Part shown: one piece after another, positions 1 to 8,540 of the stretch
How the letters are laid out: each line of letters opens with the position of its first letter
Numbering within the stretch: the stretch's first letter is position 1
Source: Sinorhizobium americanum
GTDB taxonomy: Bacteria; Pseudomonadota; Alphaproteobacteria; Rhizobiales; Rhizobiaceae
Length of the DNA stretch: 41,663 nt
NCBI RefSeq assembly: GCF_001651855.1
Contig: NZ_LNQC01000060.1
Location: forward strand, 1 to 41,663
Direction: 5' to 3'
Notes under the pieces: model-generated
The model's input: only the letters and a program-made list of their open reading frames with translations
Database searches by the model: none
Told to the model about the DNA's origin: nothing
Made by a program: the position numbers and the translations under genes

Positions 1-901
1 AGCACTGAGGCTCGCTGGCAGCGAGGAACAGAAGAGGCATTTCTTCGCGCGTATCCTCGATGGGGATCGTCTTGGCAACGCATTCACCGAGATCGGCACG
101 AAGACGCCGGTCGATTTCAAGACAAGCCTTCGCAAAGCCGACGGCAAGCTGCTGCTCAACGGTCAGAAGTTCTACTCGACCGGCTCACTCTTCGCTCACA
201 TCATCGCCGCCGTGGCGAAAGACGACAACGGACGGGTGAATATCGTCTTTATCGATCGGGCGACGCCCGGTCTCGATCTCGTCGACGACTGGACCTCGTT
301 CGGCCAGCGGTCGACTGGCAGCGGCACGGTCACCTTCGACGACGTTGAGGTCACGGCCTTTCAGGTCGTCGACCATGACGGCGTTTTCGAACGGCCGACG
401 CCGATGGGACCATTCGCGCAGATCATTCACTCCGCAGTGCAGGTCGGGCTGGCGCGCGGTGCGTTGTTGGAAACCATCTCCTATGTGCGCGCGCATGCCC
501 GGCCTTTTTTCGAGCTCTCGATCGAGCATGGATACGAGGATCCACATACGGTCTATGCCGTGGGCGATGTTTCCATCCGCGTGCATGCGGCCGATGCGCT
601 GCTTTTCCGCGCCGGTCGGCTCCTCGACATCGCAATTGAAAATCCCACGGAAGACACGGTCGCTGCGGCATCGATCGCCGTAGCGGAGGTCAAAACGCTT
701 GGAACGGAGGTCGCCCAACTCGCAGCGACGAAGCTGATCGAACTCGGCGGCGCGCGCTCGACACTTGAGAGCTACGGCCTCGATCGGTTCTGGCGCAACG
801 CCCGCACCCATTCGCTGCATGATCCGGTGCGGTGGAAGTATCATCATATCGGCAACTATTACCTGAATGGGCTTTTGCCGCCGCGGCACGGGGCCATTTG
901 A
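1..901 (+). CDS. SfnB/DszC-like acyl-CoA dehydrogenase-fold flavin monooxygenase (3' part)
   Basis: This is the C-terminal ~300 residues of a gene that begins left of the window; the frame is open from base 2. The protein has the acyl-CoA dehydrogenase fold used by FMNH2-dependent desulfurising enzymes (SfnB, DszC). Visible are the middle beta-domain segment with GNAFTEIGTK, the FYSTGSLFAH strand, and the C-terminal helical bundle. The end, HDPVRWKYHHIGNYYLNG, is the typical SfnB-family ending. The family takes reduced flavin and oxygen to oxidise organosulfur compounds during sulfate limitation. The next gene starts 17 bases downstream, so it is probably co-transcribed with the oxidoreductase and perhaps ssuD. 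Exact substrate cannot be read from the sequence. A true acyl-CoA dehydrogenase is less likely given the C-terminus and neighbours. Confidence 0.85.
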   Translation, partial: ALRLAGSEEQKRHFFARILDGDRLGNAFTEIGTKTPVDFKTSLRKADGKLLLNGQKFYSTGSLFAHIIAAVAKDDNGRVNIVFIDRATPGLDLVDDWTSFGQRSTGSGTVTFDDVEVTAFQVVDHDGVFERPTPMGPFAQIIHSAVQVGLARGALLETISYVRAHARPFFELSIEHGYEDPHTVYAVGDVSIRVHAADALLFRAGRLLDIAIENPTEDTVAAASIAVAEVKTLGTEVAQLAATKLIELGGARSTLESYGLDRFWRNARTHSLHDPVRWKYHHIGNYYLNGLLPPRHGAI

Positions 902-917
902 TCTTCGAGGGTGCGGC

Positions 918-2465
918 ATGCGGAATTTCGAGCCTTTGCCAGTCGTGGCTGTCGTCGGGGGCGGCTTCAGCGGTGCCGCCGTCGCACTGCATCTGGCACG
1001 CAGTGAGCGGCCAGAGGGGCGCGTGGTCGTGTTTGAACCGCGCGCCAGGCTGGGTGCCGGCCTCGCCTATGACACGGCTGAACCGACAAATCGGATCAAT
1101 GTGCCCGCCGGCAAAATGAGCCTCTACCCGGACGAGCCGGCGAGTTTCCTCGCATATCTGGAACGGGCAGATGCGCTCGCCGGCGACCCGGGTGCCGTAT
1201 CCGCGGACGGCGGAGCCTATCCCCGCCGATCCGTGTTCGGTGATTATGTGGCGAGCGAGCTTGTGCCTTATCTCTCGAGCGGGGCGATCGAGCACCGACG
1301 CGCCCAGGTGCTCGGCATCAGACGCTCGGCGGGCCAGTGGACGATCGCCACCAGCGACGGTCAGGAGCTGGTGGCTGATATCGTGGTGATCGCGGTCAGT
1401 CATCCGGCGCCTGCTTTGCCGAAAGCCCTATTGCCCGTGCTGTCGCATGCGAAGCTGGTGGCCGATCCGACGAAAGCAGGGGCGTTCGAGGTCATTGCGC
1501 CCGCGGATCGGGTCTTCATCGTCGGCAACGGTCTTACGTCGGCCGATGTCGTCGCCGCGCTCGATCAGCGGGGCCATCATGGTCCTATCATTTCCATCTC
1601 GCGTCGCGGCTTGCGGTCGCGAGGCCATCCCGCCGTCGCGCAGGATCCTTATGGCGACTTCGTCTCCGAACCGATCTCCCGCGCCTCAGAACTTCTTCGT
1701 CGCATCCGCCAGGTGCTTCACGCGGCTCGGCAGCAGGGGCTCGACTGGCATCCCGTCCTCGATGCCGTCAGAGCGCAAGGCCAGCAGATCTGGCGGGCCC
1801 TGCCTGTTGTCGAACGTCGGCGCATCGCCCGCCTTGCGCGACCCTATTGGGACGCTCACCGCTTCCGCATAGCGCCGCAGGTCGAGGAGGTGCTTGATCG
1901 CGCGGTGGAAAGCGGCAGGCTAAACGTTCTCGCCGCCTCCATCGCATCTGCGGCGATCGAAGGGCAGGAGATCGTAGTTGACCTCAAGGAGAGGGGGCAG
2001 GGCGCATGGCGCCGGATTGCCGTGGACGTCATCGTCGTGACCACCGGTCCCGCTCACGGAGGCATCCTTAGATCCCAGCCCTTCCTCTCAGCGCTGGAAG
2101 AGGCGGGCGCACTGACGCCATGCGAAACCGGGCTCGGCATTGCTTGCGATCTCCATGCGCGCGCCGTCGGCGCCAGCGGTCTTGCGGATCCAAGCCTGCT
2201 CATAGCGGGGCCGCTCGCTCGCGGCACCTTTGGCGAACTGATGGGTCTACCGCAGGTGACCGAGCATGCGGCTTTCGTTGCCCGCGAAGTGGAAGCGCTC
2301 TTGGGTCGTCTCCGCCATCAACGGCAACCAGAGCGTCTCGGCGGCGACCGGATAAAACGGGCATTCGCTTACTCCCCTGAGGGTGAGGATAATCTCCGGG
2401 AAGATGTTCTTTTTGGAAAAATATTCCTTAGTAAAACTATAGATTATAATATGATCAGCACATGA
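918..2465 (+). CDS. FAD/NAD(P)-binding oxidoreductase
   Basis: A 515-residue flavoprotein. The N-terminus carries a dinucleotide-binding Rossmann motif (VVGGGFSGAAVALHLA, about residues 10-25). A second one, FIVGNGLTSADV, lies near residue 200, as in proteins that bind both FAD and NAD(P)H. The NVPAGKMSLYPDEPASFL segment is typical of the FAD-NAD(P)-binding family found beside sulfur-acquisition genes. The start at 918 is preferred over an in-frame ATG at 867 because GAGGG lies six bases upstream and it avoids a 35-base overlap with the preceding gene. Its job is probably to pass electrons to, or act with, the neighbouring monooxygenases, but the substrate is unknown. The last ~20 codons are AT-rich and run into the promoter-like sequence ahead of ssuD, so the C-terminus may have been altered. 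Confidence 0.85.
   Translation: MRNFEPLPVVAVVGGGFSGAAVALHLARSERPEGRVVVFEPRARLGAGLAYDTAEPTNRINVPAGKMSLYPDEPASFLAYLERADALAGDPGAVSADGGAYPRRSVFGDYVASELVPYLSSGAIEHRRAQVLGIRRSAGQWTIATSDGQELVADIVVIAVSHPAPALPKALLPVLSHAKLVADPTKAGAFEVIAPADRVFIVGNGLTSADVVAALDQRGHHGPIISISRRGLRSRGHPAVAQDPYGDFVSEPISRASELLRRIRQVLHAARQQGLDWHPVLDAVRAQGQQIWRALPVVERRRIARLARPYWDAHRFRIAPQVEEVLDRAVESGRLNVLAASIASAAIEGQEIVVDLKERGQGAWRRIAVDVIVVTTGPAHGGILRSQPFLSALEEAGALTPCETGLGIACDLHARAVGASGLADPSLLIAGPLARGTFGELMGLPQVTEHAAFVAREVEALLGRLRHQRQPERLGGDRIKRAFAYSPEGEDNLREDVLFGKIFLSKTIDYNMIST
2437..2452 (+). promoter_or_regulatory. TAGATT-type AT-rich motif / candidate promoter of ssuD
   Basis: CTATAGATTATAATAT sits about 100 bases before ssuD, inside the 3' end of the preceding gene. 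CTATAG resembles the rhizobial -10 consensus CTATAT, and TATAAT overlaps it at 2445-2450. No good -35 (CTTGAC) is placed correctly, which suits an activator-dependent promoter. GGAA-AAATA-TTCC, an inverted repeat, lies just upstream at 2415-2427. Similar TAGATT-centred sequences precede several other transcription units in the window. Confidence 0.45.
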
Positions 2466-2553
2466 TCGGTAATGGACTGCGGTTGGCGCAAGGTAGAGGC
2501 GGATCACGATGTCTTGCAGGCAGACGCTGGCGCTTCGGCTGAAAGGATAGAAA

Positions 2554-3723
2554 ATGACCAAGACTGACAACCCGCTCAATTTCCTTTGGTTCATTCCATC
2601 CTCGGGGGACGGCGCCTATCTCGGATCCGATGACCTGAGCCGACCCTCCGATCCGGGCTATTTTCGTGAGATCGCGACGGCTGTGGACCGCCTCGGCTAT
2701 TCCGGCGTGCTCATCCCGACCGGCGTCGCCTGCGAGGAATCCTTCGTTCTTGCGGCCAATCTCGCGGCCTTCACGGAAAAGCTGAAGTTCCTGGTGGCCG
2801 TTCGCCCCGGAATCGCCTCGCCTGCCTACTATGCTCGGCTCGCCTCGACGCTCGACCGGGTTTCGAACGGGCGTCTTCTGCTCAACATCGTCGCGGGTGG
2901 AAGCGCCCAGGAACTCGCGGGCGACGGTGTCTTCCTGGCACATGACGAGCGCTACGAGCATGCGGACGAGTTCTTCCAGGTCTTCAATCAGCTCCTCGAG
3001 ACCGGCAAGGCCAACCTGGATGGCAAATACATCAAGGCGCATAACGCGCAACTCGGTTTCCCGCCGGTTCAGGAGCCGCGCCCTCCGCTCTATTTCGGCG
3101 GATCGTCGGATGCGGCGATCGAGTTTTCCGCCGGTCTCGTCGACAAGTACCTCACTTGGGGTGAGACGCCGGACCAGGTCGGCGAAAAGATCGCCAAGGT
3201 CCGCAAGGCCGCTGCCGCCAAAGGGCGTGAAGTGACCTTCGGCATCCGCCTGCACTTCATCGTGCGCGAAACCGACGACGAAGCTTGGGCCGACGCCGAC
3301 CGGCTGATTTCCAAGCTCTCTGACGAGACGATCGCCGCCGCGCAAGAGGGATTTGCGAAGAATTCCGATTCCGTCGGACAGGCCCGCATGCTGGCCCTTC
3401 ACGGCGGCCGGCGCGACAAGCTCGAGGTGGCGCCGAATCTCTGGGCCGGCATCGGGCTCGTTCGTTCAGGTGCGGGGACCGCGCTCGTCGGTTCGCCGAA
3501 GACGGTCGCCGCGCGTCTGAGGGAGTATCAGGATCTCGGAATCGATACGGTCATCGCCTCCGGCTACCCGCATCTTGAGGAAGCCTATCGCGTCTCGGAA
3601 TTGCTCTTCCCGGAGATCGGTCTCGGCCCGCCGCGCAACCAGATCCGTTCGACCTTTGGCGAGCACCAGGTGTTCGGCGGCGGCGGTCACGGCGGCAATT
3701 TGAGGGTTGTGGCGGGTTCTTAA
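2554..3723 (+). CDS. ssuD: FMNH2-dependent alkanesulfonate monooxygenase SsuD
   Basis: A 389-residue luciferase-like monooxygenase of the SsuD family (E. coli SsuD is 381 residues). It uses FMNH2 and oxygen to cleave the C-S bond of alkanesulfonates, giving an aldehyde and sulfite in the cytoplasm. Diagnostic segments are [12 protein letters not shown] at the N-terminus, VACEESF around the substrate pocket, and [13 protein letters not shown] with the catalytic-region histidine. [18 protein letters not shown] carries the arginine of the mobile loop, and [10 protein letters not shown] the conserved tyrosine. AAAGGATAG provides a ribosome site before the ATG. FMNH2 is likely supplied by the flavin reductase encoded 143 bases downstream. 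The matching importer ssuACB lies 6 kb further on rather than in the same operon. Confidence 0.95.
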   Translation: MTKTDNPLNFLWFIPSSGDGAYLGSDDLSRPSDPGYFREIATAVDRLGYSGVLIPTGVACEESFVLAANLAAFTEKLKFLVAVRPGIASPAYYARLASTLDRVSNGRLLLNIVAGGSAQELAGDGVFLAHDERYEHADEFFQVFNQLLETGKANLDGKYIKAHNAQLGFPPVQEPRPPLYFGGSSDAAIEFSAGLVDKYLTWGETPDQVGEKIAKVRKAAAAKGREVTFGIRLHFIVRETDDEAWADADRLISKLSDETIAAAQEGFAKNSDSVGQARMLALHGGRRDKLEVAPNLWAGIGLVRSGAGTALVGSPKTVAARLREYQDLGIDTVIASGYPHLEEAYRVSELLFPEIGLGPPRNQIRSTFGEHQVFGGGGHGGNLRVVAGS

Positions 3724-3866
3724 TTTTCCCTGCCCTGAAGACCAATCGGGCGCAAAGCCGCTCGCCCCGGCAATCGCAGGCATGACCGTGTTTCCTCATG
3801 GGTCGCGATCTGGCGCGGCAGAGCTAGCATGCAGTGAAATTCATACTCAACAGAGGAGTGATTGAG

Positions 3867-4415
3867 ATGTCCGTCCAACCTTCTGTGCGCGCATTCGATG
3901 TCGAAGCGACCACCAGCCATCCCGCCAACCACCACGTCGATGCCGAGGGCCTGAAACGTGCTTTGCGCGCCCTTGGCGGTGGAGTCAGCATCATAACGGC
4001 CGGGGAGGGCGAGACTCGGACTGGAGCGACGGTCACGTCGGCGACCGCCCTTTCGATCGATCCGCCGCGCATGATCGTCACCCTTAACCGTTCTGCCTCA
4101 ACATTGCCGGTCGTCGAGCGATATGGCCATTTCTGCGTCAATGTGGTGGGACACGACCACGAAACACTTGCCAACCAGTTCGCCGGTCTCGGCGGGCTGA
4201 AGGGGGCGGAACGTTACCACGGCGCTGAATGGATCCGCCTCGAGAGCGGAGCGCCGGTTCTGGAGAATGCGGCGGCGGCCATCGATTGCGAAGTCGAGGA
4301 GCTCATCGAACGGCACAGCCATGCAATCGTGCTTGGCCGCGTGGTCGGTATTCGCCTCGGCGATCGTGGTTCATTGGTTTACCGCGATGGGCGGTATTTC
4401 GCGCTTGGTGGATAG
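3867..4415 (+). CDS. flavin reductase family protein (FMN reductase partner of SsuD)
   Basis: A 182-residue HpaC-type flavin reductase domain protein, fold-wise unrelated to E. coli SsuE but able to fill the same role: NAD(P)H-dependent reduction of FMN for two-component monooxygenases. Typical segments are SATALSIDPPRMIVTLNR (flavin phosphate region), FCVNVVGHDHETLANQFAG, and the C-terminal GDRGSLVYRDGRYFAL. The start at 3867 has GAGGAG eight bases upstream; an in-frame ATG at 3834 has no ribosome site. It probably shares a transcript with ssuD, 143 bases upstream, and may also serve the other luciferase-like monooxygenases in the region. Confidence 0.9.
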   Translation: MSVQPSVRAFDVEATTSHPANHHVDAEGLKRALRALGGGVSIITAGEGETRTGATVTSATALSIDPPRMIVTLNRSASTLPVVERYGHFCVNVVGHDHETLANQFAGLGGLKGAERYHGAEWIRLESGAPVLENAAAAIDCEVEELIERHSHAIVLGRVVGIRLGDRGSLVYRDGRYFALGG

Positions 4416-4472
4416 CCACGAACAATCAGAATGGGCGACGCTGTTCGGCGTCCGAAACGGGAGGAATGACAA

Positions 4473-4667
4473 ATGCCGCTCGGTATGGTGAACTTTTCTT
4501 TTGATTTCTTCGCCCCCTGGCGCCTAAAAGCCGGTGCGAATGAACTCCGCGCCGGGAACATGCCCGCACAAACGCACAATCACGACGAAAGCGGTCCAGT
4601 TGTTCGGACTGAACAACAACGGGAACGTGAACACGGGCCGTTCTGGAGCTTCTTTCCAGTTCTTTAG
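4473..4667 (+). CDS. candidate small protein, unknown
   Basis: A 64-codon frame with an unusually good ribosome site: GGGAGGA at 4459-4465, seven bases before the ATG. The start lies 57 bases after the flavin reductase stop. The product begins MPLGMVNFSFDFFAPWRL, then turns hydrophilic (many E, R, Q, N) and ends GPFWSFFPVL. No family is recognised. It may be a small gene at the end of the ssuD operon, a leader peptide, or a chance frame. Support is the ribosome site and position only. Confidence 0.3.
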   Translation: MPLGMVNFSFDFFAPWRLKAGANELRAGNMPAQTHNHDESGPVVRTEQQREREHGPFWSFFPVL

Positions 4668-4946
4668 GCTGCACCATATACAGTCCCGCCCGCGCCGTGC
4701 GTGTGCGGCAAAGCCTATTTTCGACCGATGGATTTGGCGAATTAGAGGGCATAGCGTTGGTTTCCCGCTAAGCAACGGCTCGGCCGGTTGCTTTCGAGGC
4801 GCGATCCCAAAGGAAGTCGCCAAAAAGCGATATGCTCCCACCCGACCGGCGAGGTATGGGCCAGGAGATTGTTGGAAGCAACTTCCCCCGCGAGCGCAGG
4901 TGCTCAATGGCGTCAGCCATATAGGTGGAGTGTTATCGGGGCTTCC
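4668..4946. other. non-coding or decayed sequence ahead of aroK
   Basis: About 280 bases without a convincing gene. Frames crossing it have no recognisable domain and mixed third-position base use. Because the DNA on the other side of aroK is a broken aroB, this stretch may be the flank of the same transferred fragment. In Rhizobiales the DNA upstream of aroK often holds xerD, but no recombinase remnant could be recognised here. Confidence 0.4.
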
Positions 4947-5528
4947 ATGAACATGTCTCTCAATTCTCAGCCCAAAGCGGCTCTGCTCACAGCTCTCGAT
5001 GGGCGCTGCATTGTGCTCATCGGCATGATGGGCTCGGGCAAGACGTCGGTCGGCCGGCCGCTCGCGGCGCGGCTCGGGCTCAATTTTGTCGACGCCGATG
5101 CCGAAATCGAAGCGGCGCACCGCATGACGATCCCGGAAATCTTTGCCCAGCACGGCGAGGCCTATTTTCGCGACGACGAGCGGCGGATGCTCGCGCGGCT
5201 CCTGGCCAAAGGGCCGAAAGTGGTGGCGACCGGCGGCGGCGCTTTCATGAATGCCGAGACCCGCGCGCGGGTCGCGGAGAAGGCGGTGTCGATCTGGCTG
5301 AAGGCCGATTTCGACGTATTGATCCGCCGCGTGCGCCGGCGCGCCAACCGGCCGCTGCTGCAAACGCCCGATCCCGAAGGCGCCCTGCGCAAATTGATCG
5401 ATGACCGTTACCCAACTTATGCTTTGGCCGACGTGACGGTGGTGTCCGACAACGGCCCGCACGAAATGGTCGCGATGAAAACGATGCAGGCTTTGATGTC
5501 CTATCTGAACGTTCACCCCGTGCCTTAG
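4947..5528 (+). CDS. aroK: shikimate kinase
   Basis: A 193-residue shikimate kinase, which phosphorylates shikimate at O3 with ATP in the aromatic amino acid pathway. Walker A is GMMGSGKTSVG (about residues 26-36). The shikimate-binding aspartate region is FVDADAEIE, the GGGAF loop follows VVAT, and RPLL marks the lid/adenine region. Length is normal and the frame intact. The ATG at 4947 is chosen because family similarity starts just after it; a second ATG at 4953 is possible and the ribosome site (GGTGGAG, rather distant) is weak. In Rhizobiales aroK is followed by aroB, and here an aroB remnant follows. A sulfur island is an odd place for it, so this is probably a second, acquired copy rather than the housekeeping gene. 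Confidence 0.9.
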   Translation: MNMSLNSQPKAALLTALDGRCIVLIGMMGSGKTSVGRPLAARLGLNFVDADAEIEAAHRMTIPEIFAQHGEAYFRDDERRMLARLLAKGPKVVATGGGAFMNAETRARVAEKAVSIWLKADFDVLIRRVRRRANRPLLQTPDPEGALRKLIDDRYPTYALADVTVVSDNGPHEMVAMKTMQALMSYLNVHPVP

Positions 5529-5554
5529 ACCCGCCCGACGGAAGAGAGTATCTT

Positions 5555-5935
5555 CATGACCAGGTGCGGCTCGATCACGGATAGCGCGGTTACGATATCC
5601 TCTCGGCGACACGATCATCGAATGGGCCGGCGCGGAAATTGCTAAGCTCTGCCCCAGTGCAGCCTGCGCAACCGTTATCGACAGCCTTGTGGCGCATCAT
5701 CATCCGACGGCTTTTAGCCAGAGTCTCGATGCGGTGGGCATCAGCCTCCAAGAGCTACGAACATTTCGTGCAGGTCTGCGACGGCATCCTCGCGGCGCGG
5801 ATGGACGCGGTAATCTCGCCGGTCATGCGAGGGCGAGCGTGCGGCGTGTCATGGATTTCGTGCCGGTGCTGACATCTCTCTGGTGCAGGTCGGTTCCTCG
5901 GGTCGAAAGCAACCGACCGAAAACCGCTCAACCTG
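5555..5935 (+). pseudogene. aroB: degraded 3-dehydroquinate synthase remnant
   Basis: Pieces of AroB can be read in order but in different frames. GYDIL, then GDTIIEWAGAEIAKLCPS and TVIDSLVA (AroB N-terminal Rossmann part) are followed by KSYEHFVQVCDGILAARM. GNLAGHARASVRRVMDFVPV and LTSL correspond to the GDLAGFAAASVRRG...PTSL region, and VQVGSSGRKQ to AQVDSSVGGKT. At least three frame changes and a loss of the PPGE segment separate the pieces. Everything after the SSVGGKT region (roughly two thirds of a ~370-residue enzyme) is missing. The order aroK-aroB matches the usual Rhizobiales operon, so the pair came as a unit and aroB then decayed. It cannot make a functional enzyme. Confidence 0.8.
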
Positions 5936-6185
5936 TCAAAAAGCAGCGCGTGAGATACTCGCGTTCATGATACGTTTCACCTTGTCGTTGTTCAGCGGAA
6001 AACCAACGCTGTGCCCTCAATTAACGTGCCGGTGATTTTTCGCCTGAAATCATCACGGCGAGAAATGCTCTTAAGGACATGCGCACGTTGTTGATCGCGG
6101 ACACGCGCGGCAAACTGCCTTCATCTCTGCTTTCCCTATCCAGCGTTTGGGGCGTAGTTTCACCGGACGAAGCATGGAGATCGAG

Positions 6186-7211
6186 ATGAGAACGGATAGA
6201 CTTGCCGGGCTCGTGAGACGAGCTCTTGTGGTCGGAGCTCTGCAGATTGGCTTAATCGGCTCCGCTCTCGCCGACACGACAATCCTGAACGTGTCCTTCG
6301 ATTCGACGCGTAAGCTCTACAAGGAACTCAATGCCGCCTTCGCCGAGAAATGGGAGGCGGAGACCGGCGAGACGGTGACCATCGATATGTCACACGGCGG
6401 TTCCGGTAAGCAAACGCGGTTGGTAATCGACGGCCTCGAAGCCGATGTGGTGACGCTGGCGCTCGAAGCCGATATCGACGCCATTGCACAGGCGACCGGC
6501 AAGATCCCGGCCGATTGGAAGAAGCGGCTCGAAAACAACAGCGCTCCTTATACCTCGACGATCGTCTTTCTGGTCCGCAAGGGCAATCCGAAGAGCATCA
6601 AGGATTGGGGTGACCTGACCAAGGGCGGCGTTCAGGTCATCACGCCGAATCCGAAGACCTCGGGCGGCGCCCGCTGGAACTTCCTCGCGGCTTGGGCCTG
6701 GGCACGCGCTGCCAACAACGGTGACGAGGCCAAGGCGCAGGAGTATGTGGCGCAGCTCTTCAAGCGTGTTCTCGTTCTCGATACCGGCGCGTGGGGAGCG
6801 ATGACCACCTTCGTCCAGCGCGGTTTTGGCGACGTGCTGCTCGCCTGGGAGAACGAAGCCCATCTCGCGCTCGAGGAACTCGGCCCAGACAATTTCGAGA
6901 TCGTCACGCCTTCGATCTCCATCAAGGCCGAACCGCCGGTGGCGCTTATCGATGGCAATGTCGACAGAAAGGGCACGCGGACAGTGGCGGAAGCCTACCT
7001 AAAGTTTCTCTACAGCGACGCTGGGCAGAAGATCGTTGCCGAACATTACTACCGCCCGTTCAAGCCAGAACTTGCCAATCCCGATGACGTTGCCCGCTTC
7101 GCCGATCTCAACCTGGTGACGATTGACGAATTCGGCGGTTGGAAGGAAGCTCAGGCGAAATTCTTCGCTGATGGTGGGATCTTCGACCAGATCTACGAGC
7201 CGGGTCGATAG
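6186..7211 (+). CDS. sbp: sulfate ABC transporter periplasmic sulfate-binding protein, copy 1
   Basis: A 341-residue protein with a signal peptide (about residues 1-29, ending SALA-DTT) and the sulfate-binding protein fold that delivers sulfate/thiosulfate to a CysTWA-type importer. Family marks are [49 protein letters not shown] and [10 protein letters not shown]. The ATG at 6186 has GGAG six bases upstream; an in-frame ATG at 6174 overlaps that site. It is roughly 85% identical by eye to the copy at 8541. One conserved motif differs: copy 2 and the family have [12 protein letters not shown], whereas here it reads [12 protein letters not shown], an Arg-to-Trp change in the ligand-site loop. 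That suggests altered specificity or relaxed selection. Confidence 0.93.
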   Translation: MRTDRLAGLVRRALVVGALQIGLIGSALADTTILNVSFDSTRKLYKELNAAFAEKWEAETGETVTIDMSHGGSGKQTRLVIDGLEADVVTLALEADIDAIAQATGKIPADWKKRLENNSAPYTSTIVFLVRKGNPKSIKDWGDLTKGGVQVITPNPKTSGGARWNFLAAWAWARAANNGDEAKAQEYVAQLFKRVLVLDTGAWGAMTTFVQRGFGDVLLAWENEAHLALEELGPDNFEIVTPSISIKAEPPVALIDGNVDRKGTRTVAEAYLKFLYSDAGQKIVAEHYYRPFKPELANPDDVARFADLNLVTIDEFGGWKEAQAKFFADGGIFDQIYEPGR

Positions 7212-7299
7212 GATTCCATACCGGTCGACAGACGGCGAAGAGCTTCGCTACGGCGCCGCGACTGCTGGGCGCGGCAGGCATCGAAGGGACGAGACAATC

Positions 7300-8343
7300 A
7301 TGGAAGTCCGCGTCCAGAACCTGCGCAAGGAATTCGGTCGCTTTCCGGCGCTCGTGGATGTGAGCCTCGATATCCACTCAGGCGAGCTGATCGCGCTGCT
7401 CGGCCCCTCGGGGTCAGGCAAGACGACACTGCTCCGGCTGATTGCCGGGCTTGAAAGCCCGACCGAAGGCATGATCCTTTTCGGCACCGAGGATGCATCG
7501 AAGAAGACGGTGCAGGAGAGAAACATCGGCTTCGTCTTCCAGCACTACGCTCTCTTCCGACACATGACCGTGCTTGACAACATTGCATTCGGTTTGAAGG
7601 TGCGGCCCAGCAAGAAGCGTCCGCCGGCCGACGAGATCCGCCGCCGGGCGATCGACCTCATAGAGCTGGTGCAACTCGCGGGGCTCGAAAAACGCTATCC
7701 GGCCCAGCTCTCCGGCGGCCAACGTCAGCGAGTGGCTCTCGCCCGTGCCATGGCGGTCGAACCGAGCGTGCTGCTGCTCGACGAACCCTTCGGCGCGCTC
7801 GACGCGCAGGTCCGCAAGGAACTCCGTCGCTGGCTGCGGGAAATTCACGACCGCACCGGCTACACGACGGTCTTCGTTACCCACGATCAGGAAGAAGCGC
7901 TCGAGCTTGCCGACCGCGTCGTCGTGATGAGCAAGGGCGTGATCGAGCAGGTGGGCACGTCGGACGAGATTTACGACCACCCGGTCTCGCCCTTTGTCTA
8001 CGGCTTCATCGGCCAATCGAACTGCCTGAACGTCACTTTGGCGAGCGGCGAGATCTGGTTCGAGGCCAGGCCGATCGGCCTGCGTGCCGCGAACGAGCCG
8101 GACGGCGCGGCAACCCTCTATTTCCGCCCGCACGACGTCGAGCTCATCGACGGTTCGAGCGGCTGCCTCGCCGGCCGCGTGACGGCGAGCCGCCGCGTGG
8201 CGGGCACCCGCCATCTGGAATTGGAAATAGGTAAGGAACGATCTTCGGTTGAAATCGAGTTGTCGCCCGAGCGTGCGTCCTCGGCTGACCGCACCCGCAT
8301 CGCGTTCCGGCCGACCAAGTGGAAGCTGTTTCGGGGGGAATGA
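7300..8343 (+). CDS. cysA: sulfate/thiosulfate ABC transporter ATPase CysA
   Basis: A 347-residue ABC ATPase of the CysA subfamily, which powers sulfate import at the inner membrane. Walker A is [11 protein letters not shown] (about residues 35-45), the Q-loop is FVFQHYALF, the signature [14 protein letters not shown], and Walker [15 protein letters not shown]-terminal regulatory extension with FRPHDVEL follows. The ATG at 7300 has GAAGGGACGAG upstream; in-frame codons before it overlap the sbp gene and lack similarity. It sits 88 bases after sbp copy 1. The permease genes cysT and cysW, which normally lie between the binding protein and CysA, are absent, so it must work with permeases encoded elsewhere or be an orphan. 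Confidence 0.93.
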   Translation: MEVRVQNLRKEFGRFPALVDVSLDIHSGELIALLGPSGSGKTTLLRLIAGLESPTEGMILFGTEDASKKTVQERNIGFVFQHYALFRHMTVLDNIAFGLKVRPSKKRPPADEIRRRAIDLIELVQLAGLEKRYPAQLSGGQRQRVALARAMAVEPSVLLLDEPFGALDAQVRKELRRWLREIHDRTGYTTVFVTHDQEEALELADRVVVMSKGVIEQVGTSDEIYDHPVSPFVYGFIGQSNCLNVTLASGEIWFEARPIGLRAANEPDGAATLYFRPHDVELIDGSSGCLAGRVTASRRVAGTRHLELEIGKERSSVEIELSPERASSADRTRIAFRPTKWKLFRGE

Positions 8344-8509
8344 TTCAGTATGCGGGTTCGCTTCGAATTCAAACCATCCGCGGGCGCGAACGGAGATTCG
8401 GTTCAAGATGGGCAGGAAATTGCGGGTTGAAGGTCAAAGAGAATAGGTCTTTCCCCGGACGATGCCTGCCGCGTCATCTGTTTGCGTTGTGACAATCAAT
8501 TAAATGGAT

Positions 8510-8519
8510 AGATATATCT
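8510..8519. promoter_or_regulatory. palindrome in the promoter region of sbp copy 2
   Basis: AGATATATCT, a perfect 10-base palindrome, lies 21 bases before the second sbp start in a short AT-rich patch (about 8490-8530) preceded by TTGTGACAATCAATTAAATGG. The 197-base gap between cysA and sbp copy 2 and this AT-rich patch suggest a separate promoter for the second copy. It could be an operator or simply part of a -10 region. Confidence 0.35.
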
Positions 8520-8540
8520 GAGCAAATAATGGAGGTTCGA

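Noticed and set aside
2455..3402. 315-codon minus-strand frame over ssuD
   Set aside because: Antisense shadow of an unmistakable SsuD.
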